The position numbers were made by a program, and so were the translations under genes. This document shows positions 34,094-49,952 of a DNA stretch of 64,000 bases, piece by piece (the first letter of the stretch is position 1; each line of letters starts with the position of its first letter). The notes beneath the pieces are model-generated. The model was given only the letters and a program-made list of their open reading frames with translations. It was not told where the DNA came from and made no database searches. The stretch covers positions 6,101,501 to 6,165,500 of the forward strand of contig AP031355.1 of assembly GCA_037833965.1 (NCBI GenBank), read 5' to 3'. The DNA comes from Marchantia polymorpha subsp. ruderalis (taxonomy: Eukaryota; Streptophyta; Marchantiopsida; Marchantiales; Marchantiaceae).

Positions 34094-35500
34094 TCGAGTG
34101 ATGCATTATCACGCTAGATTCCATTGTTCTATTTGTTGTGAGTAATTTTGGTTCTTGGATCTCACTCCTGGCAGGCTTCAATAAGACGGTTATTGCTTTC
34201 AGAACTAGCAATTTAGTCAAGAAAACTGTACATCTGTGGTGCGCCTTGGATCATGTTCCTATATCACGTATGTAGCTATAGGGTCAGAAAACACTAGTGG
34301 TGGGTGTAGATACAATTGAATTAGGTGAATCTCATTCTTGGAATAATCCGAGGCCAACCTTGTAACTTACTCTTCACTGTGTAATAAATCCAATAACCAT
34401 TCACTCGCTAAGCATGGTACTGCTGTGTATTAGGACTTCAGGGGGTTTCACTTATGTTTGCTTAATTTTGTTGGTCAATTGAAAACAAGATGACGATTTC
34501 TAGAAGTCATAATGAAGTGAATCATTGTCTAGTCATAATGAAGTTACGATCTCAACGTTGGATCATCTGTATGTGATTCCGAGCGCTGCGATGGGGGAGT
34601 GGGGAGGTGGATACGCTGGCAAGAGTGTCCGTTGTCGCGCACTGTTTTCGATTGTCCTTTGATTGTCAGATGCGAGAATGTTTGCAGCTTCTGCTATCAT
34701 GAGTCAGATTTCCAGCCAACCACACATGTGAATTTCTCATTCTATTTGCATATTTGAGTGTTTTACCTGGGATCTGGAGAGATCCCATCATCAGTAAAGG
34801 AAAAAATTCTTAAACGAAAGTAATCCGGTTGTATAAACTTGTAATTAACCTGTTAGATGACAAAAATTGACAGGAAAATAGGTAGCAGAAGTCTCTTATT
34901 CGTGCTTCGGAGTTTTGTAGAAGTATAATTCGTAACAGTTTATACGGTCACAAATTTTAGGTTCAAACCAAGAAAGTTTAGAGAAGAAAATTTTATCCAA
35001 GACAAGGAAAATATTACGTTGGGCATCTTTCGACACTCCAAACGCAACACTCCAAAGATATTGCTATTCGTGGGGAGCGTATACCAATCATCCCATAGTA
35101 TAATGCAAACTGAAAATGAAAATGTAATTCTTTTTCTGAAATAGAGATAATCTTTTTGGCAAGCCAAAGTTTTGGAAAATTAGAGCATAAAAAATCTCGT
35201 GAGTCTTGGCCAAACAATCAGATCGTGGCCAAAGATGAGGATATCTTCCCGGTTATTCATACAAGTCTAGGCCATCGCATTTGCAATGTCTCGACTCCTA
35301 ATCGATTTGTCTTGGGTTGGGTATCGCGAGCGTAAGCCCCCGCGTTCATAACTATCCAAAAGTTATTTGGTGTTCGCATTATGAATACTTCAGTGAACTA
35401 ATAATATATACAATTTATCATCAGATATACATATCTTGCAAAAAAGATTGAAATGCTGGCCAAAAAAAAAAAAAACCGCAACGATTCTTCGTAGCCTATA
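34094..35500. other. Peroxidase C 3' flank and spacer, no gene recognised
   Basis: 34094-34410 matches the 3' flank of copy D (43831-44145) and, inverted, those of A and B. It includes AATAAATCC, a possible polyadenylation signal. 34420-35500 is AT-rich with only short frames and nothing recognisable. Confidence 0.5.
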
Positions 35501-36130
35501 TAAGTCATTCTAAAGTGAAAAAAGTCATGTATCCAGGTTCTCTATCAGTAATTTCTTGCTGAATTGTAACCGTATGCGAATCTGAAAGATCTTGAGATAG
35601 AAACCATAACAGTATGTCGTTTTGTTTATCATTTGAATAAGCAGTTTCTAGTTTGAAGGATTGCAGGAATCGAAGATAGGTATGATGTAGTTTTTGTGAT
35701 GATGACTGGCTTGATTTTGTCAAAGTCTATGTTCAGCCTAACTCCTGTGCAGATGTTGACTGAAGTTATTTGTAGTAAAATTCTAGGGAATTCTGTTCCT
35801 TCTTCATTCAAGATTCAAAATAGACTTTGAGCATGCTGCTATGCTCAGAAGAAAATAGACTTTGAAAATTCCAAACCCTAAAACCTAAAGCATTTCGAAG
35901 AATGAGAGGCATCTAGTTGTATCTACAACCACCACTTGTGCTCTGTGGGTCCTATAATTGCAAACAGGACATAATAACCTGACTCAAAGAGCACCATAGA
36001 TTTGGGCTTTTGTTGCCTAACCTATTTGACTCTAAAATCCTCACTAACTTATTGAATGCTGTCCTTAGTGAGATTAGACTGCCTTAATTTCTCAACAAGA
36101 AATAGCACAACAATGCATCACTGGACTGGA

Positions 36131-36165
36131 CTAGAATTTGGGTTCTACAAAGGCACAGTGTCTTT
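36131..36165 (-). pseudogene. 3'-end peroxidase relic in unit 2
   Basis: AGAATTTGGGTTCTACAAAGGCACAGTGTC, reversed, is the C-terminal coding end of the family. The flank GTCCTTAGTGAGATTAGACT just left (36061) matches 29204-29225, so this is the unit-2 counterpart of the relic near 29270. Confidence 0.65.
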
Positions 36166-36512
36166 CCTTTTCACAAATCCTGCATAGTCATCATCTCACA
36201 ATCAATGGTTATTGGATTTATTACATAGTGAAGAGGAAGTTACAGGCTTGGCCTCGGATCATTCCAAGAATGAGCTTCACCTAATTCAATTGTATCTACA
36301 TCCACCACTAGTGTTTTCTGACCCTATAGCTACACATGTGATATAGGAACATGATCCAAGGTGCACCACAGATGTACAGTTTTCTTGACTAAATGCCTAG
36401 TTCTTAAGCAATAACCTTATTATTGAAGGCTGCCTGGAGTGAGATCCAATAGCCAAAATTACTCACAAAAAAATGGAAGAAATGGAAACTAGCGTGACAA
36501 TGCATCACAGTA

Positions 36513-38140
<1,628 letters not shown>

Positions 38141-38486
38141 TGGTGCCAACTGCTCTCTCCCGAGACAATCTCAGCCCTGTCAACAAGCTGACGATCTCGA
38201 CCTCGCACCCAGTCGAAGGCGGTCCGACCACATAAATTGATCAGACTCACCTTCCTGCAAAATGCCATCATCTCGGGAGTCAGAGAAGGAAAGACAATCC
38301 AAGATGCATTCTGGACAGAAAAAATTGCTTTGACTAAACAAAAATATGAAGTACTTAGCAAATGAAACTTGAACATCCAAGAGCAGCCTGTACGCCCAGA
38401 AAACGAGAGAAGACTCACGAGCAAAATTGAGGTCAAAGATCAGATGGAGCTCGTCCAGCTTGTGATAAGTCATTCCGCTCCATGGT

Positions 38487-38494
38487 CCTTTATA
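38487..38494 (-). promoter_or_regulatory. TATA box of peroxidase copy B
   Basis: TATAAAGG on the minus strand is in the same relative place as 31552-31559 for copy A, about 350 bp before the ATG. Confidence 0.55.
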
Positions 38495-39689
38495 CTTGAG
38501 TTTAGGACCCATTGTTGATCCATCGATATACTGCACGCTGACCTTGTCATTTCTGATTGTGAATTTGATAAAGTATTTTAAATGTACTATGTGTAATGAC
38601 GCTCGGTATATTATATTGGAAATGCAGATCAAACCATGGAAGCTAGGTGTTCTAATTGGAATTAGAAGTGAACACAATTCACACGATAGTTTAAATCAGA
38701 TCAAGAGTAGTATAATTTTTCCACCTTTTGTGATCCCTTTATTAAGAAGCAACGCATGATCGTTACAGAATAGAATGGTGAGATTTAATGGACTTTATTC
38801 CTTCGGTAGTAAAAAACGATTTGGAGCTAAGAAGACCGAATCTTTAGTAAATAAACAATGAAGATCACGAGTTGGTCAAAATCGGCAAATTTAGACACAT
38901 CACATGATGAAGCAAATAAGCTAAGAAACGTCCAAAATGTTAGTACTCTAACTGCAGAGTATAGTACACAGAAAACACGTATTGTTTACCTTACTCTGCA
39001 GTACCTGAAAGACCGTGGGCTACTCCGACAAGAATATAGCTGAGGTATAGTATGAAATTTCCAAGAAGGTTGGGATTCGCACAGCTGGAATCCAAGCGCC
39101 TTGTGGTAGCTTCTTTCATTAATGTGAATGTATGGATTTGTCGGAGACCGAATAATTATCTTCATCTACTTTGACATCTGCTGCTCAATGCAATCCAAGA
39201 ATGCTCCTGAATGCAGTAGCATTCAGGAGGACTGCTGACTTCTTTTGCCTTTAACATGGCAAGTATTATCTTCTCCTATTTCTGTCAAGTAGAAATAAGA
39301 TTCGCTGTATACAGATTGATCCCACATGTACGAAAAATTAATTCTGCATCCTTAAGTTGAGGCTTTAATCCTCAACATTATGAATGTCCTCCACACTAGC
39401 CATTTTTATTCATTATTTGTAGAAGCTATCATCGTAAACTGGTATAGCAGAACAGCACGGGTATAGTACACCGTACATGGACTCGTCGTGTACTCTTGAG
39501 AGTGTGACACTTCAAACACACCTTCTGTGTCCTTTCTATTCTTAGTCCTCTCTGTCCCTCAGTACTGGAATTGTGGACGATTTTGACAGGACATTCTTTC
39601 TCACCTTCAAATGAGCTAGTATACAAATTTCAATTATTAAATGAGAACTTTGTAAGAATAAGAACCGATATGGTTTGTTACCGAGATTA

Positions 39690-40130
39690 GAAGTTTTTAA
39701 ATTACATGTCTGACATCTAAAACATCTGAAAAAGAAACAGAAGACTTCGAAAGGCTTGCTTGTTCACACAAGCTGAATAATGTGGTCATTTCATCTCGTG
39801 TTTACAAATAAAGAGGACAGAAACTTGATACGATTAGATTGATTTACTCCATTCAGTGGCAGTATATCCTGACCTGATAATTCCGATGCAGTTTTTTTAC
39901 GCCCGGATTTCAACCGCTATCAATTTGAGGATTTGAGTTCCGGTCAGGATAAAACATACTCCACAAAAAAAATGCATTCTTGGGGCTGCATGTTGCTTCC
40001 GAGTCTAGTGTCTTTCTCCTTGGACTCTTTATGAAGGTGCCAATGGAACTTAATTGGATGTCGAATTCAAAATTACAAGAACAAAGTGTGAAAATTGGAT
40101 GTCTTTGAAGCCAGATTTACATAAACTCCA
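39690..40130. repeat. Dispersed repeat, copy 1 (second copy 44380-44780)
   Basis: Blocks such as ACATCTAAAACATCTGAAA.AGAAACA and GTTCACACAAGCT..A.AATG.GGTCATTT recur in the same order at 44380-44780 downstream of copy D. They diverge between the two sites. Identity and origin are unknown. Confidence 0.6.
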
Positions 40131-41849
40131 CTCTATTCTCTAATGTTTCTAGTCTTCTAAAAGGCAGTCCTTATCATGCTCACTTATCACTGATTTCATC
40201 TCTTAAGTGATAAGTTCAACCTGTGTGTTATTGGACTTATAATCATTTCGTATTCATATTGAATCTGAAGATATATCAGGTAAACAAATGTTCCATTTTG
40301 AAAGAGAAAATAACTTGATGGGACTCAACAAACTGGAAACGCAACAAACTTGATAGGAAAACCCAACAGGTTCCATTTACCATATGGGACCCCTCCACGG
40401 CCATGCACCCGGTCGTCAGCAAAGCTCCAATACGATGTGGAGTTATTTTGGGTAGGAAGCTCTTAGCATGTTTTCAGATACAATCATGGCAAGACTTCAT
40501 CATGGAGTACTTCAGCATCATGGTGTCCTCAGCTCTCTCAGACACTCAGGGAACGAGTCACCAAATTATTCTCACGGGAGAGAGTATTTTGTCCCAATAG
40601 TGACAGATATTCTCCACACTATACCTCAAATCATTGGGTTATATGATTTTTTATTGGAACATGGGTGACGGTGAGGTGAATGGACCTTGAGTGGGATCCA
40701 TTGGGTAAAATGAATCTTGTTGGATTCCATCAAGTATCTTCAGTCCAAGAGGTCTCATCAAGTAATTATCTCATTTTGAAATTGTTAGAATTTTGGGATT
40801 CTATACACATTCCTTCAGTGGGTTATTAGATGAAGGCATATTTACTTAAGAAAGCATGAAAGTCGATTCCAATCAATATCTTTCATATATCAGTTCTAAC
40901 CAATAAATGCTAAATGCAAATTGTATAAAGCTTCCACAGAAACAAAAGATTTTCAATTTGCTCTAAAAGGTTTAATTTTGGTAACATTGAAAACTGATCT
41001 CAAAGACTCTTGTGATTTGCCATTAAATTTATTATAGAAGATTATATTATGCGAAAAAACGTTCTATTTAAATAATGGATATTTTTATTCCTGTGATGCT
41101 GATTATCTGGGCATTCAATGAATACTATGAGTATGTAGCGTTATATTGATTTGAATAAAAGGAAGTGGTATACAGCTAATAGGTGTACTACAGAGCTGAC
41201 TTGTGTACATCCCTCATTCTTAATGCATATATGATCAAGAATGGGTGGGTGATACAGCTCATAAAAAGTGAATATAAGTTTTAAGATTAGGAGATAGTGA
41301 ATGGGCCGAACTAAGCAGATGGTGCCACTAGTGATTGCATGGAATCTCATTTTCCGAACTATGAAAAAATATCTCATAACCGGAGAGTGGGGAGAGCACA
41401 TTCCACGGATGAAATTGATGCGATTCATTTTATGAGACGGGAGTTTCTGACGTCCCTTCTTCAACACGTCATCTTTCCAGTCTACAAGGTGAGAGATTTA
41501 GTCTCAGGAAGTTTGACTCATATAGTTCTCCCCAACTTCTGAAAGTAATCGAATCCAGCCATCACATTCCATGCTTATCATGCGTAGCAAGGTGCTAAGC
41601 GAACGCATAAGGTTGTTAGATTCTTGACCTTTCCATAGATCTAAAGGATACAAATGTTTGCAATCTGATCACATTCAACTCGGAAAAGGTCTACCTCCTC
41701 CATGAAACTACTATCAAATCCAATATAATATGTAAAGTGTCTTTTGATAGGATCATGGCCAGCTTGCGATATTAAAATACCAAATAATCAGGAGTGAAAA
41801 TCACAGTGCGGAGGATACTACTCTGACCACTTGAAACGTAGAAACGAGG

Positions 41850-41857
41850 TATAAAAG
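41850..41857 (+). promoter_or_regulatory. TATA box of peroxidase copy D
   Basis: TATAAAAG lies 399 bp before the ATG. GCTCGTAAGT near 41923 and AAGGTGAGT at 42126 are donor-like sites matching those of the other copies, and TTCTAG ending at 42243 is a possible acceptor, so a spliced 5' leader is possible. Confidence 0.6.
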
Positions 41858-42248
41858 TCCGACGAAATGAATGACTTATCACAAGCTGGACCATCTTCTT
41901 CCAGATCTACGAACTCAAGTCAGCTCGTAAGTCTTACTTATCTCGATCCTTTCGTTAGAAAACATAAGACTGTAATGGATAGTCTTTGCTAAACAAATTT
42001 CAGAGTTTCAGACCTCACTTCTTTCAACGCTGCGCACGAATCTCGTTTTATGCAAGTTTGACGAATACGTGAATTGGAGATTTTCTTTCTTGGTCTGAAC
42101 GCTCAGATGATGGCATTGTGCAGGAAGGTGAGTCTGATCAACTCGAGTGATTGGACTGCCTTCGACTGGATACGAGGACGAGATCGTCCACTTGTTGACA
42201 GGTCCCGGACTGCCTGAGGGGAGTGCAGACGGCATTGTTCTAGCTACA

Positions 42249-43830
<1,582 letters not shown>

Positions 43831-44970
43831 TCCTGTGATGCATTGTCACGGTAGATTCCAATTCTTCCATTCGTTGTGAGTAATTTGGGCTCTTGGATCT
43901 CACTCCTGGCAGGCTTCAATAATACGGTTATTGCTTTCAAAACTAGACATGTAGTCAAGAAACTGTATGTCTGTGGTGCACTTTGGATCATGTTCCTATA
44001 TCACATGTGTAGCTATAGGGTCAGAAAACACTAGTGGTGGATGTAGATACAATTGAATTAGATGAATCTCATTCTTGGAATGATCCGAGTCCAAGCTTGT
44101 AACTTACTCTTCACTGTGTAATAAATCCAATAACCATTCATTCTCAGATGATGACTATGCAATACATGTGAAGAAACCTCCTGTTACTGCTGGAGCATTG
44201 CTGTTTTCAATAACTTAGTAACAAATGTTGATGTATGGATATTCTTAATATTCATCAATTCTTATGGACACAAGAGTAGGGGTTAGTAGAGTGAATAGAT
44301 TCACAACCCGAAATTGGGTTCTTTTGGAGTTATCTGAGGGTGTTTTGATTAGCAAATCAAACAACTCTTGACACACATTTGTAAAATACATGTCCGACAT
44401 CTAAAACATATGAAATAGAAACAAACAACTTTTAGAGCCTGGCTCGTTCACACAAGCTCAACAATGCGGTCATTTACATCTCACAGTTACAACGAAAGAC
44501 GAGGGAGAATGAATGCAATAAGTTTATTTCACTCATCCAATGGTATCATATGTTGACCTGAGCATTCCAATCCATTCATTTAAAGCTTGTATTTCAACCA
44601 ATTTCAGACTCTAGATCCGATTTTTGGTCGAGATAAGAAATACTTCACACAAGAACTTCATTAATGGCAGCTGCATCTTTTTTCCGTGTCTTATGTCTTC
44701 ATCCGTCGAGATGCACTGAAATGCCAATCCTTAAGAACAAAGAATGAAAATAATCTTGATAATTGGATGTCTTGAAACGCACATGGAGTTAGATTGAATA
44801 AGTAGTAGTTCACTGTACATAAAGAGTATTAAACTCTAAACAATACTATCATTATCAATACAATAACTTTGGCCCTGAGCTTGGCTCCTGTACTTGACTT
44901 GTCCTAAGAGACTCTACAAGTCGGTATTGCCGAACACACTTTTTCCAGAATAGGACTCCAACAGAATTCA
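43831..44970. other. Peroxidase D 3' flank and spacer
   Basis: 43831-44145 is the conserved 3' flank with GTGTAATAAATCCAATAACC near 44118, a likely polyadenylation region. The rest is AT-rich and includes the second copy of the 39690-40130 repeat. No gene is seen. Confidence 0.5.
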
Positions 44971-44977
44971 GGAAGAA

Positions 44978-45175
44978 AGTATGGAACTTGACCTTGCGTG
45001 GCATTGCCTAGGTCTTGTTTTGTGTGCCGACATCTTGGTTCTGGTCTCGCACAATTGTACTGCTCCAACACCTACGACCAATCTTCAATGCAAGACTTCA
45101 TGGTCGCCGGGTTCACCAGAGTGCCAGAGACAGATTATACTCGATGCCAGAGACATAATTATACTATCAGGTAAC
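44978..45175 (+). pseudogene. Degenerate peroxidase relic: end of exon 2 joined to end of exon 3
   Basis: 44981-45065 resembles the exon 2 end (MELD.A..CLG.VLCADILVLVSH against [22 protein letters not shown]). 45090-45172 resembles the exon 3 end down to ..CCAGAGACATAATTATACTATCAG followed by GTAAC, the old splice donor. The intron between them is gone and the sequence is heavily diverged. The frame is not maintained. Confidence 0.7.
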
Positions 45176-45504
45176 TTGACGTGTGCAATATGTTTTGTCG
45201 TATGATACTTCAGCTACAAAATAATATATTATTGATGTACAGATGGATTAGAAGCCCTGCACGCATAAAACTCGATTTCGGAGCTTTAAATTCATACACT
45301 GTCGTCTCCGACTTGGGCTTTGTCGTATTCATAAACTCGACTGAATCTGAAACACAGAATTTACCTGAGATATGAATTCAACGTACGGGTGAGTAAGAGG
45401 TAGAAAGAAAACACACACAGACTCTTTACTCCTTACTCTTCATATTCACTTTTCTTTCCTCACAACTTTCTGTCTACTCAGTAGAACACTGAACAACTTC
45501 TTTG

Positions 45505-46180
45505 AGGCGCATTTTGTGAGCACCTCTACAACTTCCAGGGACTGAACATCACTTTCCATTTGAGGGACATTGAGTTCGCTGCTATAAGATAAATATGGAG
45601 CTGGATTATGCTTGCCCTGGATTAGATCTCCTATGCCGATTTTCTGGATGCTAAGCTTCTGTCAAACTACACCGCTATTGAGCTGCAAACGCCATATCCC
45701 TTATTGAGAATGTTACAGTGACCAAGTGACATTTGAGATCCTTTCTACAATATCATGTGCTCAATCTTTGTCTCATACACTCTCCAAATCTCTTCCTATG
45801 ATTGCATTCATTTGGCAACTTCGCTATTCCAGGTCCTTATTCTTGAATGAAAAATGCACACTGCTTATCGACATGACAGCAGGCTGGTGGCTTGAGCTGG
45901 TCTGAGCTTTCGGGCAGCATTGACGGCTTTGGATCCTTTTAAGATGAAATTAATGGCAGCTGGTCCATCATTGGCACCAGTTGGACTCGATGCAAGGGAC
46001 ATGATCATCCGCTCAGGTACACAGAGTGTTCGTACTAAATTTGGTGTCCATAAAACAGTTCTTGCGTTATAGAGTGTAGAATCTAATGCACATCAGCATG
46101 TGGCCCTCAAAAGAAGTGCCTTCCTCGCTGAGGTGGACATCATATTGGACAAATTTTATGAGGTGCAATCTTCAAGCCTT
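45505..46180 (+). pseudogene. Scrambled peroxidase relics (exon 4 start, exon 2, exon 3, exon 4 pieces)
   Basis: 45505-45585 matches exon 4 (CTCTACAACTTCCAGGGACT..GAGTTCGCTGCTAT) and then passes directly into an exon 2 piece (AAGATAAATATGGAGCTGGA, near 45588). 45885-46018 resembles exon 3, ending in TCAGGTAC. 46120-46180 resembles the exon 4 start (ATTGGACAAATTTTATG). The order implies remnants of at least two further gene copies. Confidence 0.6.
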
Positions 46181-47386
46181 ATCACACAATGCCATCATCT
46201 GGACTTTCAGGGAACGAAAGACAGCCTGCAATGTCCGTTGGAAAGAAACTCAAGAACTAGACACTTGCAAAGATATGGAATGATCGTTTGAAAATTTTAG
46301 ACTTGTTCAGCCAAGATGATCCAACGAAAACCTACATTCGTACTGAAAGTGACGAATATAAATGTCATGAGCTGCATTGACACATCAAACAAGCATGTGT
46401 TGGCAAACACATAGCGTAGAGAATTATGTAGATCTATCATATAAAGAACTTTCGTCACTTCAGGGTATAATTTTAGACGTGGTCAAATTTCAAAATAGTT
46501 CCTGATCAACTTGTGACCCGACGCAGTGTGGCAGTTTGGCATCCTGACTACAGTAGAAGTACTCCCGATCGCAATGGGTTCAGATTGCTGTGACTCAAAT
46601 GGCAGATTTTGGTGGCAGCTATAAGTCCGACAGAGGTCCAATTCTGATGGAAAAATGTTGTTCTCAAGCTTCGCCTAAAATCTAGAGAAAGATTCCTTCT
46701 CTTTTCCGTCTCAGCGAACTGGACGCCGGTCTTCCGCAAGATGCTGGTCCTTCTTTCTTTTCAGAATAGTGCCATCCTGACAATGTACCTTTACATGTGC
46801 TGTGCTGATATCTGGCTGTGGTCTCGTTCACCGCTAGTCATATGGAAATTCCATCCGTACGAAACTATTGCAGGATTCTTGATCCCAGGGCAAATGATAC
46901 TGCGACGTGTGATCTCGGACTATCTAAGTAAAGATTCCAACAGTTGACTTAGTGTTGGATACTCAGAGGCAGCGGTCCGCCCAGGTCCCAAAGGCTTATG
47001 AGTCTGAGAATTGTATCTGAAGTAGGGTCCTGCATTGGCTTGACAACTGTACCAATACTCGACCCACAGTTGCGTGTGGGTGAACTGTATCCACCCATGG
47101 CACCTCGTCCTTACCCACCCAACTCATTACCATCAGTCCATCGCCTACTTAAAAATGAGATGATGTGTCAATGATTTATTCTAAACGGTTACATACTGAT
47201 TCATATAATTCCTTCAGAAATTCAATTCAATCACCTTCCAAGGAATAAGTAAGGTAGAGTAGAATACTGCGGTCCTAAGTAACATGAGAACGCAATCATC
47301 TTCAATTTTATCTCATTTGCTTTTCATTTTTTTATCTTCGGATCTAAGATTATTTAACATTCTATGAAATTGATGGAGAAAATAAA
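46181..47386. other. Spacer with weak peroxidase-like traces, no gene
   Basis: Near 46795-46825, TGTGCTGTGCTGATATCTGGC..TGGTCTCG faintly recalls the exon 2 end. Otherwise I see only short frames and AT-rich sequence up to the LTR at 47387. Confidence 0.4.
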
Positions 47387-48464
47387 TGTAATAACCCACT
47401 AATGGCTAAAACTGCAATATAGTGGTAGAAAGGTCGAACCCACAGGGACAGAGGAACACACAGGGTACAAAGTGTCACGTTTAACAGACTATTGAGGAGT
47501 TTGAATTCTCAGGCGAATGTCACTCCCAGAAATACTGCAAGTGTCCACTCGGAGCACTCGGAGGTCGCACAGTGCAGCGTAACACACACACACACACCTG
47601 AAACTGCAAAAAACACAACCCAGAGATCCGTCAGGACCTCTACTCAAGATTTCAGGGGGAAGGTCTCTCAATAGTACACTCGGCGAAGCTGCGGGTAGTG
47701 ACTTCCAATTCCGGCTTTTACAATACTTCCACTAGCCTGCTGCTAGCGTAGGAAACCCGGGTTGGACTGCCTACTTCGGATCGAAGTCACTCATACGTGG
47801 TGAACAACACTCTCAACTCAAAAAACGCGCAGAGAACACAGGTCCGCACTGAAGGACTTACTGAGAAACATTCCAGTAACACAACAACAGTCTATTGAAG
47901 AGTTTGAATTCTCATGCACTTGTCATTCCCAGAAATACTACAGGGGTTACCCTAAAGGCACCTGCTGCAGCGTAACCTGAATTTACAACCAAAGCTTACA
48001 CGAAGTAACAAAACTTCACTTTGGCATTCAGGGGAAAAATCCCAAAAGAGTACAATCAAGAACAGACACTCGAAGGTGTAGGGGCGAAACTATTCAAGTA
48101 TCTAACTAGTCAGTGGCTCTGAGCATCGGCAATCACCCGCAGGTGTAGATCCGAACTACTCAAGTCTCTAACCAATGTACTAGCTCTGAACGTTCGGCCG
48201 AAGGCCTTCAACTACAAAATGCGGAATGCCAAGTTGTAGCTCCTCTTGCGTGGTGACAGAACTAAGGACACAAACACGCAGAGAAAATGAGTTCCTGATC
48301 TGCACTTCTGATGGTGGGAAAGAACCCAAGGCAAGACGCCTTGAACTACTTTATACCTTCTAAGTCCAAACTAACACTACACTGCAATGCCATGGTGCGA
48401 GCCGCAACAGGTCCTACACCTGAGGACTCGGCAGCTGCCTTTCCCTCTAACTTACAACCTAAAT

Positions 48465-48490
48465 CTAACCCTAACCCTAAATCTAAATCC
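48465..48490. repeat. Telomere-like CCCTAA/CCTAAAT tract
   Basis: CTAACCCTAACCCTAAATCT and neighbours are degenerate plant telomere-type units. They lie in the F3 LTR about where F1 and F2 hold their ORF. Confidence 0.6.
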
Positions 48491-48825
48491 TAAGCCTATT
48501 GTACAGAGCCGTCAGCGCCTTTTCATCCAAGATCTGAGGCTCAAAATTTGCAGGCATGCGTGACCGGCCGAGATCAACGGCCCTACAAAATTTCAGATCT
48601 ATCCGACCGTCCATCGCAAAGATATGCGCCCCGCAAGATCTCTGAACCTAGGCCAAAATTCCTTCTCCAAAATCCGAGGACGGTGGGTCCCACGCGTCTT
48701 ACACGCAAGCCGCCTACTCGCAGGCCGCCTTGGGCCGAAGGCTCCTCTAACGGTTAACGCCGAAGGCTCCTCTATATGTTAACTCCGAAGGCCTCTCTCC
48801 TAACCATGACAGCCGCTTTCGACGC

Positions 48826-49732
48826 TCATAACTCAGTGACGCCTTATCCGTTCCAAGAGTTCTTGGTCTTGTTAGAACGAGCGTCGCGAGCTCTTTCCAA
48901 CAAGACCCTAACTAAGTCAAACCGTTAAGAATTGAGAAAGTTATGACCGTTTTTACACTTCCGCCGAAGGCGTTCGCCTATCCGCATGTGTCCGCGTCCT
49001 ACCCGCAGGCCGTCCATCCACAGGCCGTCCGCCTATCCACAGGTCGTCCGCCTGTGCATAGGCCGCCTATCCACAGGAGTCCGCCTACTTCCACGCTGTT
49101 GCGCTGGCGCCGTACAAGTTCCAACCTCGAAGGCGCATTTCTAGGTCCGAAGGCGGATTTCCCGCCGACGCTGAAGCGCCTGTGCACAGGCGAACGCCTG
49201 TGCGTAGGCAAACTTCGCGCCTACATCAAAACCCTATTTCGCCTGTGCGCAGGCGAACTGCCTTCGTCCGCGCATAGGACAAAACTTTCTTCGCCTAGGC
49301 GTAGGCGGAAAGCTGAGTATTTTGCGACCTACATAACTCCCGGAGTCCTCATCCGTTTGTGGCGTTCTTGGGCGCGTTGAAATCAGCGCGTCGAGCTCTT
49401 TCCAACGAGACCCTAACCGAGTCAAGGCGTTGTGAATTGAGAAAGTTATGAGGGATTCACTCTTACGCCGAATGCAGTCTCCCGCATCGCCGAAGGCGTT
49501 GACCCGAAGGCGTCTACCGCCGAATGCGCATCTTCCGGCGGTTCTTCCGCCGAAGGCGTACCGCCAAAGTCGCTCTACTGCCAAAGGCCCCCCATCAGTA
49601 ACTTCCGACACTCATAACTCAGTGACCTCTCATCCGTTTCACAAGTTATTGAGCTCGTTGGAACCAGCGCGTTGAGCTCTTTCCAACAAGACCCGAAGCA
49701 ACTCAAAGCGTTACGAATTGAGAAAGTTATGA
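48826..49732 (-). repeat. Three copies of a ~120-bp U3 module in the F3 LTR
   Basis: 48826-48945, 49329-49451 and 49608-49732 share ACTC..TGA, CTCATCCGTTCC, GAGCTCTTTCCAACRAGACC and GAATTGAGAAAGTTATGA. F1 (near 10545-10620) and F2 (near 17435-17520) have one copy each. The module contains an internal inverted pair, GTTGGAA / TTCCAAC, in F2. It may be a promoter or enhancer unit. Confidence 0.75.
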
Positions 49733-49952
49733 GTGATCTACCACCGAAGGTGCTCGAAGCGGATCCTGCAGCATGAACCGCCCGTTCCGTCCCAAGCGTC
49801 CCACTGTGGCCTAAGCCCAAAACCCCTTGACTGTCCTCGATCCTCTTTTTACTCTGGTTTTGCGTACCGATTACTATGTACAGCTGCTGCCGCGGTACTT
49901 ACTATTCAAAAATGTTTTAGTTCCGACAAAAAACAAAAAGTGGGTTACCACA

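Larger units (their letters stand above)
38141..42248. other. Shared upstream region between divergent peroxidases B and D
   Basis: The 4.1-kb spacer contains no recognised gene. Its ends match the A/C spacer. The middle, about 39400-40900, has no counterpart there. A small perfect hairpin, CTCCTGAATGC-AGTA-GCATTCAGGAG, lies near 39205. Confidence 0.55.
47387..49952 (-). mobile_element. F3-family solo LTR without the long ORF, 2,566 bp
   Basis: Read on the minus strand it starts TGTGGTAACCCAC (49952) and ends GTGGGTTATTACA (47387). Flanks ATAAA (47382-47386) and ATATA (49953-49957) look like a diverged 5-bp target duplication. Both termini match F1/F2, and the TATA-to-end leader (47387-48370) is close to F2, but the region that holds the long ORF in F1/F2 is missing. 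No internal region is attached. Confidence 0.85.
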
